Notes under the pieces: generated by a model
Database searches by the model: none
Seen by the model: only the letters and a program-made list of their open reading frames with translations
What the model was told of the DNA's origin: nothing
Shown: positions 50,719 to 58,660 of the stretch, one piece after another
Numbering within the stretch: the first letter of the stretch is position 1
How the letters are laid out: each line of letters begins with the position of its first letter
Translations under genes and position numbers: made by a program
NCBI RefSeq assembly: GCF_900115205.1
Contig: NZ_FOYQ01000001.1
Location: 1,267,240 to 1,331,239 of the forward strand
DNA from: Robiginitalea myxolifaciens
Lineage (GTDB): Bacteria > Bacteroidota > Bacteroidia > Flavobacteriales > Flavobacteriaceae
Reading direction: 5' to 3'
Length of the DNA: 64,000 nucleotides

Positions 50719-51681
50719 ATGCTGAGGAGACTGATTTTTATCGCAATAGTGCTGGGATTTTTCAGGGCAGGTGCCCAGGAATTAAATTCCCCCCAGCTCT
50801 CTCAGTATTTGGCGGATAACCCCTTTGTACTGGCTCCCACCTATGCGGGTATTGGAGACCACGTTAAGGTGCGGCTCAACGGTCTGAGCCAGTGGGTGGG
50901 GATTAAAGATGCCCCGCAAACACAATCCCTGGCAGCAGACGCCCGAATCGGAAACAAGTCGGGGCTGGGTATTTTCCTCTATAACGATAGTAATGGATAT
51001 ACCCGACAGCAGGGTGCCCGATTGTCTTTTGCGCACCACCTGACGCTTGATCGGTACGAAGACGAATTTCTTTCGTTTGGGATCTCGTACAACTTTAACC
51101 AGTTCCGAATCGATATTGAGGAGTTCCGGGAGGCCACAGGGTTACCCGCAAATGACCCCAGTGTAACCGACGACCGCTCCACCAGCAACCACAACTTCGA
51201 TATCGGGATTATGTACCGCTATAACAAGTTTTATGTGAGCGTCAATGCCTCGAACCTGTTAGACAAGAACCTGACCACCTTTAATCCTACTTTCGAGCCC
51301 AACGAACTGCGTAACTATTACGCCTATATCGGCTACCGCTATTCTAAAAACAAGAATAGCCGTGTAGAAATAGAACCTTCTGTGCTTTATAAGTTGTTCG
51401 AAAGTGACGGACGGTCAGAAACGGACCTTAACGTTAAGGTACGCCTCTATGATTTTGAAGACTACTATTACGGGGGAATCAACTACCGCTTCCTGAACGA
51501 CCAGATTGGAAAGCCGCTGTATATCGCGCCTTTCGCCGGTTTAAAGAAAAGTAACTTCTATTTCGGTTATTCCTTCCAGATAATCCTCAATGACATCCTG
51601 GCTTACAGTTATGGTACCCACGTTGTAACGGTCGGGATGGACCTCTTCCAGGGAATCAGTAACTGTCGTTGTACTTACTAG
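50719..51681 (+). CDS. PorP/SprF-family type IX secretion membrane protein
   Basis: 320 residues, the usual size. The signal peptide ends at FFRAGAQ, and the mature part starts with NSPQLSQYLADNPFVLAPTYAG, the typical N-terminus of PorP/SprF. Alternating amphipathic strands give an outer-membrane beta-barrel. It begins 17 bases after the giant adhesin gene and closes the operon. In F. johnsoniae SprF sits next to sprB and is needed to display SprB, so this is very probably the dedicated export partner of the adhesin. Confidence 0.95.
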   Translation: MLRRLIFIAIVLGFFRAGAQELNSPQLSQYLADNPFVLAPTYAGIGDHVKVRLNGLSQWVGIKDAPQTQSLAADARIGNKSGLGIFLYNDSNGYTRQQGARLSFAHHLTLDRYEDEFLSFGISYNFNQFRIDIEEFREATGLPANDPSVTDDRSTSNHNFDIGIMYRYNKFYVSVNASNLLDKNLTTFNPTFEPNELRNYYAYIGYRYSKNKNSRVEIEPSVLYKLFESDGRSETDLNVKVRLYDFEDYYYGGINYRFLNDQIGKPLYIAPFAGLKKSNFYFGYSFQIILNDILAYSYGTHVVTVGMDLFQGISNCRCTY

Positions 51682-51700
51682 GAAATTTGGGCTAGCTTTG
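51669..51700 (+). promoter_or_regulatory. Bacteroidota promoter for folB
   Basis: TTG at 51669-51671, 21 bases, then TAGCTTTG at 51693-51700; the -7 box is exact. The folB ATG lies 17 bases downstream. Its -33 element overlaps the end of the PorP/SprF gene. Confidence 0.7.
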
Positions 51701-51717
51701 CAAAAAGTTTCGCCCCA

Positions 51718-52077
51718 ATGGGAATCATCAAACTTGAAAATGTCCGCCTGTACGGCTTCCACGGCTGTTTAAAGGAGGAAGAAATGATCGGATCGGACTA
51801 TCGGGTCGATCTCGAGGTTCATGCGGACCTGAGCAAGGCATCGGTTAGCGATCAGTTACAGGATACTGTAGATTACGTTCATCTGCAGCGAATAATCCGG
51901 GAGGAAATGGCGCGAAGAACCAAACTCATTGAGACTGTGGCCAAGCGAATCCTGGATCGCGTCCTGGAGGAATTGCCTCCGGTGGATTCCTGTAATATTT
52001 GCGTTTCCAAGATTAATCCTCCCATTGGAGGAGACGTCCAGCAAGTAACCGTTTGCCTGGAATCGATACGGGAATAA
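51718..52077 (+). CDS. folB: Dihydroneopterin aldolase
   Basis: 119 residues, standard length. It cleaves 7,8-dihydroneopterin to 6-hydroxymethyl-dihydropterin in folate synthesis. YGFHGCLKEE (12-21) is the family N-terminal signature with the pterin-binding Glu, and VSKINPPIGGDV near residue 98 is the conserved C-terminal Lys segment. It has its own promoter, and the tRNA-Cys gene follows after 44 bases. Confidence 0.94.
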   Translation: MGIIKLENVRLYGFHGCLKEEEMIGSDYRVDLEVHADLSKASVSDQLQDTVDYVHLQRIIREEMARRTKLIETVAKRILDRVLEELPPVDSCNICVSKINPPIGGDVQQVTVCLESIRE

Positions 52078-52102
52078 GTTTTACGAAACTTCGAAAAAAT
52101 AC

Positions 52103-52110
52103 TACCTTTG
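52103..52110 (+). promoter_or_regulatory. -7 box upstream of tRNA-Cys
   Basis: TACCTTTG, an exact TAnnTTTG match, ends 11 bases before the first base of the tRNA. No clear TTG is present at the -33 distance. Confidence 0.5.
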
Positions 52111-52121
52111 ACGCGCATTAA

Positions 52122-52192
52122 GGCATCGTGGCCGAGTGGCTAGGCACAGCTCTGCAAAAGCTTGTACAGCGGTTCGAATCCGCTCGATGCCT
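52122..52192 (+). tRNA. tRNA-Cys (anticodon GCA)
   Basis: 71 bases. Acceptor stem GGCATCG/CGATGCC is perfect, the T-arm is AGCGG TTCGAAT CCGCT, and the discriminator base is U, as usual for tRNA-Cys. The anticodon GCA is at 52154-52156. The D stem has only three pairs (GCC/GGC), and the first pair of the anticodon stem is a C-U mismatch (CAGCT/AGCTT). CCA is not encoded. Confidence 0.93.
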
Positions 52193-52196
52193 CAAG

Positions 52197-52226
52197 AAAA
52201 ACCCTGGGAGTTCCCGGGGTTTTTTT
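52197..52226. terminator. Terminator between tRNA-Cys and the LysE-type gene
   Basis: A stem (ACCCTGGG/CCCGGGGT, one G-U pair) with an A-run before it and seven Ts after it. It can end both the tRNA transcript and the convergent minus-strand gene. Confidence 0.85.
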
Positions 52227-52893
52227 ATTCCGATATCATCTCGATGCCCTGCTCTATGGAAAGCCGGTCCTTGGGAAGAAAGCCCTTTACAATCAAAACC
52301 ACCCCACAAATCACCAACAGCACCCCGAGGCATTTTTTTACCCAGTGGATCCGGCGCCGTGTAAGCTTTCTGCGCAGTTGTTTGGCCAGCAGTATTTTGA
52401 GGATGTCCATAAAGAGGTACGCCCCTAACATGGCCGAAAAGAAAATGATGATGCGGTTGGGTTGATTCTCCAAACTCGGGCCAACAATGATGATTACCCC
52501 CAGCCAAAAGACCAGGACCCCGATATTGATAAAATTCAATAGGAATCCTTTGATGAATAATCCGAGGTAATCTGCAGAGCGCGTTTGTATTTGGGGATTG
52601 TCTTGTTTATCCTCCCGGCGAAAAATGGTAGTTACTCCATAGACAACCAGGATAACCCCTCCAAAAATGTACAAGCCGGGTTGGTTGCTTAGGTTTTCGA
52701 GTAGTTTCTGGCTGGAAAAATAAGCGATGGTTAAAAAGAGGATATCGGCCAGAACCACACCCAGGTCCAAGACCAACGCTGCACGAAAACCCCGGGTGGC
52801 ACTGGTTTCGAGCAACACAAAAAAAACAGGCCCAATCATAAAGCTCAAAAAGAAGCCCAGTGGAATTGCCGCCTGTATATCGTTCCAGATCAC
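52225..52893 (-). CDS. LysE-family exporter
   Basis: 222 residues with about six membrane spans. The N-terminal PLGFFLSFMIGPVFFVLLETS is the start of the LysE/RhtB family (the Gx(8)Gx-Gx-type segment around MIGPVFF). It would export an amino acid or similar small solute. It starts six bases after the head-GIN stop, so it is probably cotranscribed with rnr and that gene. Substrate unknown. Confidence 0.85.
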   Translation of the reverse strand: MIWNDIQAAIPLGFFLSFMIGPVFFVLLETSATRGFRAALVLDLGVVLADILFLTIAYFSSQKLLENLSNQPGLYIFGGVILVVYGVTTIFRREDKQDNPQIQTRSADYLGLFIKGFLLNFINIGVLVFWLGVIIIVGPSLENQPNRIIIFFSAMLGAYLFMDILKILLAKQLRRKLTRRRIHWVKKCLGVLLVICGVVLIVKGFLPKDRLSIEQGIEMISE

Positions 52894-52899
52894 GGTAAA

Positions 52900-53592
52900 C
52901 TACATCCGTTTAATCGTTCCGCCAAAAACTGTTTTTTCCTCCATCTTATCGGGGTCGCCGTAAACAAGGACTTTTCCACCTGCCTTAACCACCGCCTTCA
53001 CATAATCCCGTGCGTTGATTTCCGCGGTAGAGCCCGCATTTACGTTTACGGTACAAAATCCGGTAGCGAATTTGCTGCCTTTATAGATTCCTCCTGTATT
53101 GATCTGCACGTCCTGGTTGGCGGAGCTGCCCGAAGCGGTTATCATTCCTCCTGAAACAGCCTTGACCAAAAACTGGGTAACCTCGGCAGAAATCCGAATT
53201 TCGCCGCCTTCCTGGGCTTTTACTTCCAGGACTTCCTGTTTGAGCACTTTGTCAGAGGTGACCAGGGCGTCCTCATTGACGTCAATAACCTTGAGCGGAC
53301 TGTTGTAGTAAAGATCTACATAGGTTCGATATCCACTGAAAATCCGGGTGATTTGCATGCGAATTTTCAAGATACCATTGGTATTGACAACAGCAACTTT
53401 ATCGGTATCCTCCCCGCGTATAACAACCTGGTTCTTATCGGATGGAATGAGTTTAACGGAAATACCATCGTAGACCTTAATTTCAGAAAATACTTCTACG
53501 GTACGGGTGATTTCTCCACCCTGGGCTAATGCCTCAGCAGGGCATGGCCCCAATAGCCATAAAAACAAGATGCTTAAACCGATTTCCCGCAT
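52900..53592 (-). CDS. Head-GIN (DUF2807) secreted protein
   Basis: 230 residues from ATG 53592, chosen because it begins a signal peptide (IGLSILFLWLLGPCPAEALA); eight extra codons exist upstream. The rest is a beta-helix-like repeat of short alternating strands (VFSEIKVYDGISVKLIPSD early on, GGKVLVYGDPDK near the end), as in the DUF2807 'head GIN' family, which is common in Bacteroidota and of unknown role. It lies 27 bases after rnr. Confidence 0.85.
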   Translation of the reverse strand: MREIGLSILFLWLLGPCPAEALAQGGEITRTVEVFSEIKVYDGISVKLIPSDKNQVVIRGEDTDKVAVVNTNGILKIRMQITRIFSGYRTYVDLYYNSPLKVIDVNEDALVTSDKVLKQEVLEVKAQEGGEIRISAEVTQFLVKAVSGGMITASGSSANQDVQINTGGIYKGSKFATGFCTVNVNAGSTAEINARDYVKAVVKAGGKVLVYGDPDKMEEKTVFGGTIKRM

Positions 53593-53619
53593 ACCTGAAA
53601 TCCTTGGTATTACCACTAA

Positions 53620-55803
53620 TTAAGCCTTTCCTATCAACGTAAAGTCCAGGTGGCGTTTGATCAGGTCGGTATTCTTTACCATTACCTCAACTTCCTGGCC
53701 CAACTGATAGATTTTACCTTTTCGCTCGCCAATAAGGGCGTACTGCCTTTCATCAAAGGTATAATAATCATCTTTTATATCCCTGATCCGGACCATTCCC
53801 TCACATTTGTTTTCGATAATCTCCACATAGATCCCCCATTCTGTAACCCCGGATATTACTCCTTTGAAAACCGCGTCCTTATGATCGGCCATGAACTTGA
53901 TCTGCATGTATTTTATCGAATCCCGTTCGGCACTGGCCGCAAGGCTTTCCATCTCCGAGCTATGTTTACATTTTTCCTGGTACGCCCTGGCATCAGGGGA
54001 TTTGCCATTATTCAGGTAATGGTCGAGGAGTCGATGCACCATAACATCGGGATAGCGCCTTATGGGAGATGTAAAATGCGTATAGTAGTCAAAGGCGAGC
54101 CCATAGTGCCCGATATTCTGGGTATTATATTCTGCCTTGCTCATGCTTCGAATGGCCAGGGTGTCGACCAGGTTTTGCTCCTTCTGCCCTTTTACGTCCT
54201 CAAGCAACTTATTTAAACTGCTATTGAGGGCTTTTTTATTCCTGAAGTTCAGTTGGTGCCCAAATCGCTTTACAATGCCGTTAAGCACCATAAGTTTGTC
54301 TTCATCGGGTTGATCGTGGATACGGTAGACAAACGTCTTCTCAGGGCGTTGTTTGCCTATAAACTCAGCTACTTTGCGATTGGCGAGCAACATAAATTCT
54401 TCGATGAGCTTATTGGCATCCTTGCTCTCCTTAAAATAGACCCCGGTTGGCTCATTATCCTCGCTTAGATTGAACTTAACCTCTACTTTATCAAAAGAGA
54501 TCGCTCCCTGATCCATGCGCTTCTCACGCATGATCTTAGCCAATTTATCCAGGGTAACTACAGCGTTAACTACCGCATCGCTCACCTGGTAGGCCCCTTC
54601 CCGAATCGAAATTTTTTCCGGGATCTTACCGCTTCCGGTCTCGATGATATGCTGCGCTTCCTCATAGGCAAAACGCTCATCGGAATGGGTAACCGTCCGG
54701 CCAAACCATTGTTTGGTAAGCCGCGCCTCCTGATCCAGTACAAATACCGCTGAAAAGGTGAATTTATCTTCATGAGGCCTGAGGGAACAGGCATTGTTAG
54801 ACAGCACTTCCGGCAACATGGGAACTACCCGGTCTACAAGATAGACGGAAGTTGCCCGCTCATAAGCTTCTTCATCCAGAATGCTGTCCGGTTTTAAATA
54901 GTGAGCCACATCTGCAATATGAATACCTATTTCATATCCACCTTCCTCCAGTTCCCGAAAGGATAAGGCATCATCAAAATCCTTGGCATCCTTAGGGTCA
55001 ATAGTAAAGGTCAGGGTAGATCGCATGTCCCTGCGTTTGGCTACCTCGTGATCGTGGATGCGGGTATCCAGGGAATTGGCATAATGCTGAACTTCTGAAG
55101 GGAATTCATAAGGCAGCCCATACTCTGCGAGGATTGCGTGAATTTCGGTATCATGCTCCCCGGGATTACCCAAGACCTCGGTTATCCGCGCATAGGGGGA
55201 ATCGGCTTTATCGGGCCATTTCAGGTATTCAACGATAACCTTCTGCCGGTGTCCTGCACCGCCCAAATCTTCCAAGGGAACAAAAAAATCGGTATACATC
55301 CGATTGTCTGTAGGACGCACAAAAGCAAAAGATTTATACAAATCCACTATCCCGACAAACTGGGTCTTCCGCCGCTTGACAATAGCTACAATTTTTCCTT
55401 CGGGGCGGCTACCGCGCTGTTTCTGAAAGAGTTGTACCTCGACCTCGTCGCCATGAAAAGCCCGGTTGAGATTGGGATTGCTAACGAAGATATCCTCGTC
55501 CAAATCCTCGACGGTGATATAGGCATTCCCCTGGGAATTCATATCGACCTTCCCTGTATAGGTATCCGGTACGTAAAGTGCTTTAAACTTCCCCCTGGAA
55601 GATTCCAGGATCCGCTTTTTCTTTTTGAGTTCTTCGAGCCTTTTTATAAGCAGGTTTCTGCCTTCAGTATCATCGATCCCTAATTGAGCGCCAATCTGTT
55701 TGTAGTTAAAGCTCTGATTCGGCTTTTGCTCGAGTACGGTAAATATCCCTTTGGTTAATTCATTAATGCGCTGATTCCTTGCGCGCTTTTTCTTTTTCGA
55801 CAT
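53620..55803 (-). CDS. rnr: Ribonuclease R (RNase II/R family)
   Basis: 727 residues, the normal length for RNase R. Helical N-terminus with a winged-helix-like start, cold-shock domains, then the RNB catalytic domain with TIDPKDAKDFDDAL near residue 270 carrying the metal-binding Asp residues, and a C-terminal S1 domain (VTEWGIYVEIIEN) ending in a basic tail. It degrades structured RNA 3' to 5'. It reads away from the proposed origin region at 55.8-56.36 kb. Confidence 0.97.
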   Translation of the reverse strand: MSKKKKRARNQRINELTKGIFTVLEQKPNQSFNYKQIGAQLGIDDTEGRNLLIKRLEELKKKKRILESSRGKFKALYVPDTYTGKVDMNSQGNAYITVEDLDEDIFVSNPNLNRAFHGDEVEVQLFQKQRGSRPEGKIVAIVKRRKTQFVGIVDLYKSFAFVRPTDNRMYTDFFVPLEDLGGAGHRQKVIVEYLKWPDKADSPYARITEVLGNPGEHDTEIHAILAEYGLPYEFPSEVQHYANSLDTRIHDHEVAKRRDMRSTLTFTIDPKDAKDFDDALSFRELEEGGYEIGIHIADVAHYLKPDSILDEEAYERATSVYLVDRVVPMLPEVLSNNACSLRPHEDKFTFSAVFVLDQEARLTKQWFGRTVTHSDERFAYEEAQHIIETGSGKIPEKISIREGAYQVSDAVVNAVVTLDKLAKIMREKRMDQGAISFDKVEVKFNLSEDNEPTGVYFKESKDANKLIEEFMLLANRKVAEFIGKQRPEKTFVYRIHDQPDEDKLMVLNGIVKRFGHQLNFRNKKALNSSLNKLLEDVKGQKEQNLVDTLAIRSMSKAEYNTQNIGHYGLAFDYYTHFTSPIRRYPDVMVHRLLDHYLNNGKSPDARAYQEKCKHSSEMESLAASAERDSIKYMQIKFMADHKDAVFKGVISGVTEWGIYVEIIENKCEGMVRIRDIKDDYYTFDERQYALIGERKGKIYQLGQEVEVMVKNTDLIKRHLDFTLIGKA

Positions 55804-56361
55804 TCAGGGTTGATTTCAATGCAAATTACAAATAATATTCCCGGGGAGTCCTCTAGCTCAGACCGAAAACCTTTTATTCACAACATATAGTATATCATAT
55901 ATACTTTAACTTTTAAAAAGAAAGAGTTTTGGATATGATTATTGCTTGTGAATAGCGGTATAAATACTGACTTCGAAATTTGTTTTTACAGTAATCAAAA
56001 AGAATTCAACATCGCTGTGGATATCAAGCTACTCGCTTTCAGACGTATAAATTAAATATCCACAGTGTTGATAAAATCGGATGGTCTGAAATTATGGATA
56101 AGTTCCTCCTGAAACAGCTGTTCATTACTTGCAATTCAATGTCAATTCCGAGCGCATAAATTCTGGAAAGCAGGACTTGACTTTTATAATTAGTTTATCT
56201 AGTGCAAAAAATATTCAGAATCAGACCGGCCTACTTATCAAGAGTTATTGATATTTTCCTAACAATTTGGTAACATATTAAAAGGGAGTGCTTATCGGGT
56301 GGTTTTCATTCGGAATCTTCCCCGGGCATTTGTACCTTTAAGGGGAGTTAAAAACCCAATT
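55804..56361. other. AT-rich gap with DnaA-box cluster: candidate chromosomal origin (oriC)
   Basis: A 558-base gap between divergently read rnr and rpiB; no ORF is supported in it. DnaA-box-like 9-mers against TTATNCACA: exact at 55874-55882 (TTATTCACA), and single-mismatch copies at 55947-55955 (minus, CTATTCACA), 56016-56024 (minus, ATATCCACA), 56056-56064 (ATATCCACA), 56066-56074 (minus, TTATCAACA) and 56093-56101 (minus, TTATCCATA). An AT-rich stretch (55883-55920) next to the exact box could be the unwinding element. No dnaA or dnaN is nearby, as is common in Bacteroidota. The call rests on motif clustering only. Confidence 0.55.
56333..56340 (+). promoter_or_regulatory. Probable -7 box upstream of rpiB
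   Basis: TACCTTTA fits TAnnTTTG at seven of eight positions and ends 21 bases before the rpiB ATG. The base pattern fits the spacing of other boxes in this window. Confidence 0.4.
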
Positions 56362-56793
56362 ATGAAAGTTGCCATAGGAAATGATCACGCCGGAACAGAT
56401 TATAAGCTAGCGATAATTGGGTTATTAAAATCCATGGATATCGAAATTAACAATTACGGTACCGATGGCACTGATAGCGTGGATTATCCTGATTTTATCC
56501 ATCCCGTCGCAACAGATGTGGCTTCGGGGGAAGCTGCTATAGGGATTGTTATTTGTGGTTCGGGCAATGGTGCTTGTATGACGGCTAATAAGCACCAGGA
56601 AATTCGGGCGGCACTTTGTTGGAATAATGAACTGGTTTCCCTGGCACGGGAGCACAATAACGCGAACATCCTCTGTATACCCGCTCGCTTTACGGCTATT
56701 TCACAGGTATTGGAAATGGTCAAAACATTTTTGAATACCCCATTTGAAGGAGGAAGGCACCAGCGCAGAATCGAAAAGATTCCCTGTTACTAG
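56362..56793 (+). CDS. rpiB: Ribose 5-phosphate isomerase B
   Basis: 143 residues from ATG 56362; 21 extra upstream codons are not homologous and run over the promoter box. Interconverts ribose 5-phosphate and ribulose 5-phosphate. GNDHAG (7-11 region) holds the conserved His9, and VICGSGNGACMTANKH carries the catalytic Cys65 and its GSG loop. The CDF transporter gene follows after 29 bases. Confidence 0.95.
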   Translation: MKVAIGNDHAGTDYKLAIIGLLKSMDIEINNYGTDGTDSVDYPDFIHPVATDVASGEAAIGIVICGSGNGACMTANKHQEIRAALCWNNELVSLAREHNNANILCIPARFTAISQVLEMVKTFLNTPFEGGRHQRRIEKIPCY

Positions 56794-56822
56794 ACTTTTT
56801 TGGTAAACCCGGCATACGGGAC

Positions 56823-57734
56823 ATGGCACACCACCACCATCACGGACATCATCATCCGCCGGTTCACGGCAGGAATTTGCTGGTTACCATCTTGTTGAAT
56901 ATCGCCATTACGGTGGCACAGGTGATCGGTGGGTTGTTGTCGGGAAGCCTGGCACTACTCTCCGATGCACTGCATAATTTTAGCGATGTTATTTCTTTGA
57001 TTATCAGCTTTTTTGCTCATAAAATTTCACACAAGGAAGCTTCGACAAACAAAACTTTTGGATACAAGCGAGCGGAAATAATCGCCGCTTTTGTCAACGC
57101 TGCTTCCTTAATCATCGTAGCCATTATTTTAATAAAAGAGGCCATTGAGCGCTTGTTGAGCCCTGAGGGTATCCATGCGACAACCGTGATCTGGCTGTCT
57201 TTATTGGGTATTGCAGCAAACGGTTTCAGTGTTTGGTTATTACGGAAGGATGCAGATCGCAACATGAACATGCGTTCGGCCTATCTGCATTTGTTTACGG
57301 ATATGCTCGCTTCCATTGCTGTGCTGGCCGGCGGGCTGGCCATTTATTACTTTCAGTGGTTCTGGGTGGACCCTCTGCTTACCATTCTCATAGCATTGTA
57401 TCTGGTCTATGTGGGGTATGCTTTATTGAAGACTTCTACCCGCGTTCTTATGCTCTTTACCCCCGACAGCATACAGGTTCGGGAGATTGAGGCCAGTATT
57501 ATGGCTATAGAGCCCGTTAAGAACGTGCATCATGTGCATATCTGGCAGCTCAATGAGGATGAGGTACATCTCGAAGCGCATATTGATTTTAAGGAGGATA
57601 TCCTGCTATCTCAATTCGATGCGATTTTGGAACAGATCGAGCGGGAAGTTTATCAGAAATTTGGCATCAATCATGTTAATATCCAGCCCGAATTCGGGAA
57701 ATGCGACAGCAAACAACTCATTGTACAGGACTGA
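56823..57734 (+). CDS. Cation diffusion facilitator (CDF) metal transporter, His-rich N-terminus
   Basis: 303 residues. MAHHHHHGHHHPPVHG gives ten His in the first 16 residues, then six membrane spans with the CDF Asp pairs (LLSDALHNFSDV in TM2 and HLFTDML in TM5), and a C-terminal cytoplasmic domain with HHVHIW. It exports divalent metal (zinc or similar) by proton antiport. The His tract is natural in several CDF families and probably binds metal. The GNAT gene follows after two bases. Confidence 0.92.
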   Translation: MAHHHHHGHHHPPVHGRNLLVTILLNIAITVAQVIGGLLSGSLALLSDALHNFSDVISLIISFFAHKISHKEASTNKTFGYKRAEIIAAFVNAASLIIVAIILIKEAIERLLSPEGIHATTVIWLSLLGIAANGFSVWLLRKDADRNMNMRSAYLHLFTDMLASIAVLAGGLAIYYFQWFWVDPLLTILIALYLVYVGYALLKTSTRVLMLFTPDSIQVREIEASIMAIEPVKNVHHVHIWQLNEDEVHLEAHIDFKEDILLSQFDAILEQIEREVYQKFGINHVNIQPEFGKCDSKQLIVQD

Positions 57735-57736
57735 CT

Positions 57737-58180
57737 ATGGAATATAAGGTAGCCCAATTTGAATCCCTTACCCCCCAGGAGGTTTATCTGATATTACAGC
57801 TGAGGGCCGCGGTTTTTGTAGTGGAACAGGAATGTCCTTATCTGGATCCGGACGGCAAAGATCAAGAGGCCCTGCACGTTTTGGGGTTTGATGCCGGGAA
57901 TTTAGTGGCATATACCCGCATCTTGACTCCCGGTAAGGATGGAGCCGATTGCAGTATCGGAAGGGTAGTCGTTGACCCCCAGCATCGGGGAGCTGGTTCT
58001 GGGCGGGAGCTGATGCTCAAATCCATGGAAACTGCGCAGGAACATTTGGGCTGCGAAAGTATTCACTTATCGGCACAGGGCTACCTCAGGGAGTTCTATG
58101 AATCCCTGGAATTTCACGCCTATGGCGAACCGTATCTGGAAGATGATATCCCACACATCGCAATGATGCGCAGGTACTGA
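57737..58180 (+). CDS. GNAT acetyltransferase (ElaA-like)
   Basis: 147 residues from ATG 57737, two bases after the CDF stop. ILQLRAAVFVVEQECPY and the acetyl-CoA loop VVVDPQHRGAGSGRELM match the ElaA branch of GNAT proteins, with YLREFYESLEFHAYGEPYLED near the end. Substrate is unknown. It sits directly before the convergent small hypothetical: its stop ends at 58180 and the next gene's stop begins at 58181. Confidence 0.88.
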   Translation: MEYKVAQFESLTPQEVYLILQLRAAVFVVEQECPYLDPDGKDQEALHVLGFDAGNLVAYTRILTPGKDGADCSIGRVVVDPQHRGAGSGRELMLKSMETAQEHLGCESIHLSAQGYLREFYESLEFHAYGEPYLEDDIPHIAMMRRY

Positions 58181-58558
58181 TCAGGTAATCTTGATCAGCT
58201 CCTTGTTCCCTAAATTCAACTCCTGTAAGAGGGTATTGGTGAATTTATAATGCCCGCGGAAGGTAATGATGCGGAACCGGTTACTACGGAGTCTGCTCAA
58301 GGTGTCCAGAAGTAACCATTTGGATTTTAACAAGGTTGGTTTTTCCGATTTCAGGCTAATATCGAATAAATACTTTCGCCCGTTTTTTGTCGCTGTAATG
58401 TCCGGGGTTACTGCCTTTCCAGTGCTTTGTTTGATGTAGGATTTAGGGCTTTCATACCCTTCCATGTCTGCTTTGATGTTGTCGAATCCCCGGGATTCCA
58501 AGTGCTGGACGGATTGTTCCAGCAATGCTTCGTTTTCTTGTTTTTCTATTTTGATCAT
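58181..58558 (-). CDS. Small conserved hypothetical protein (125 residues)
   Basis: I do not recognise a named family. The protein is soluble and basic, with a helical N-terminus. TPDITATKNGRKYLFDISLK resembles, loosely, the PD-(D/E)xK nuclease layout (a PD pair, then FDISLK with Asp and Lys on a strand), followed by helices and LRSNRFRIITF as a further strand. That likeness is only a fold guess. It stands alone between convergent genes. Confidence 0.55.
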   Translation of the reverse strand: MIKIEKQENEALLEQSVQHLESRGFDNIKADMEGYESPKSYIKQSTGKAVTPDITATKNGRKYLFDISLKSEKPTLLKSKWLLLDTLSRLRSNRFRIITFRGHYKFTNTLLQELNLGNKELIKIT

Positions 58559-58660
58559 AGCTAATAAAATACAAAAAACAAGGACATATGCAAGAATCTG
58601 CTTGCAATTAACATTACTTTATAGGGCTGGAAATCAGCTTATTTAGGCAGAATTTTGGGC

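Noticed and set aside
56823-56880. His-rich start as vector contamination
   Set aside because: It runs directly into a CDF transporter in the same frame with native codon use, next to rpiB; a natural metal-binding tract is simpler.
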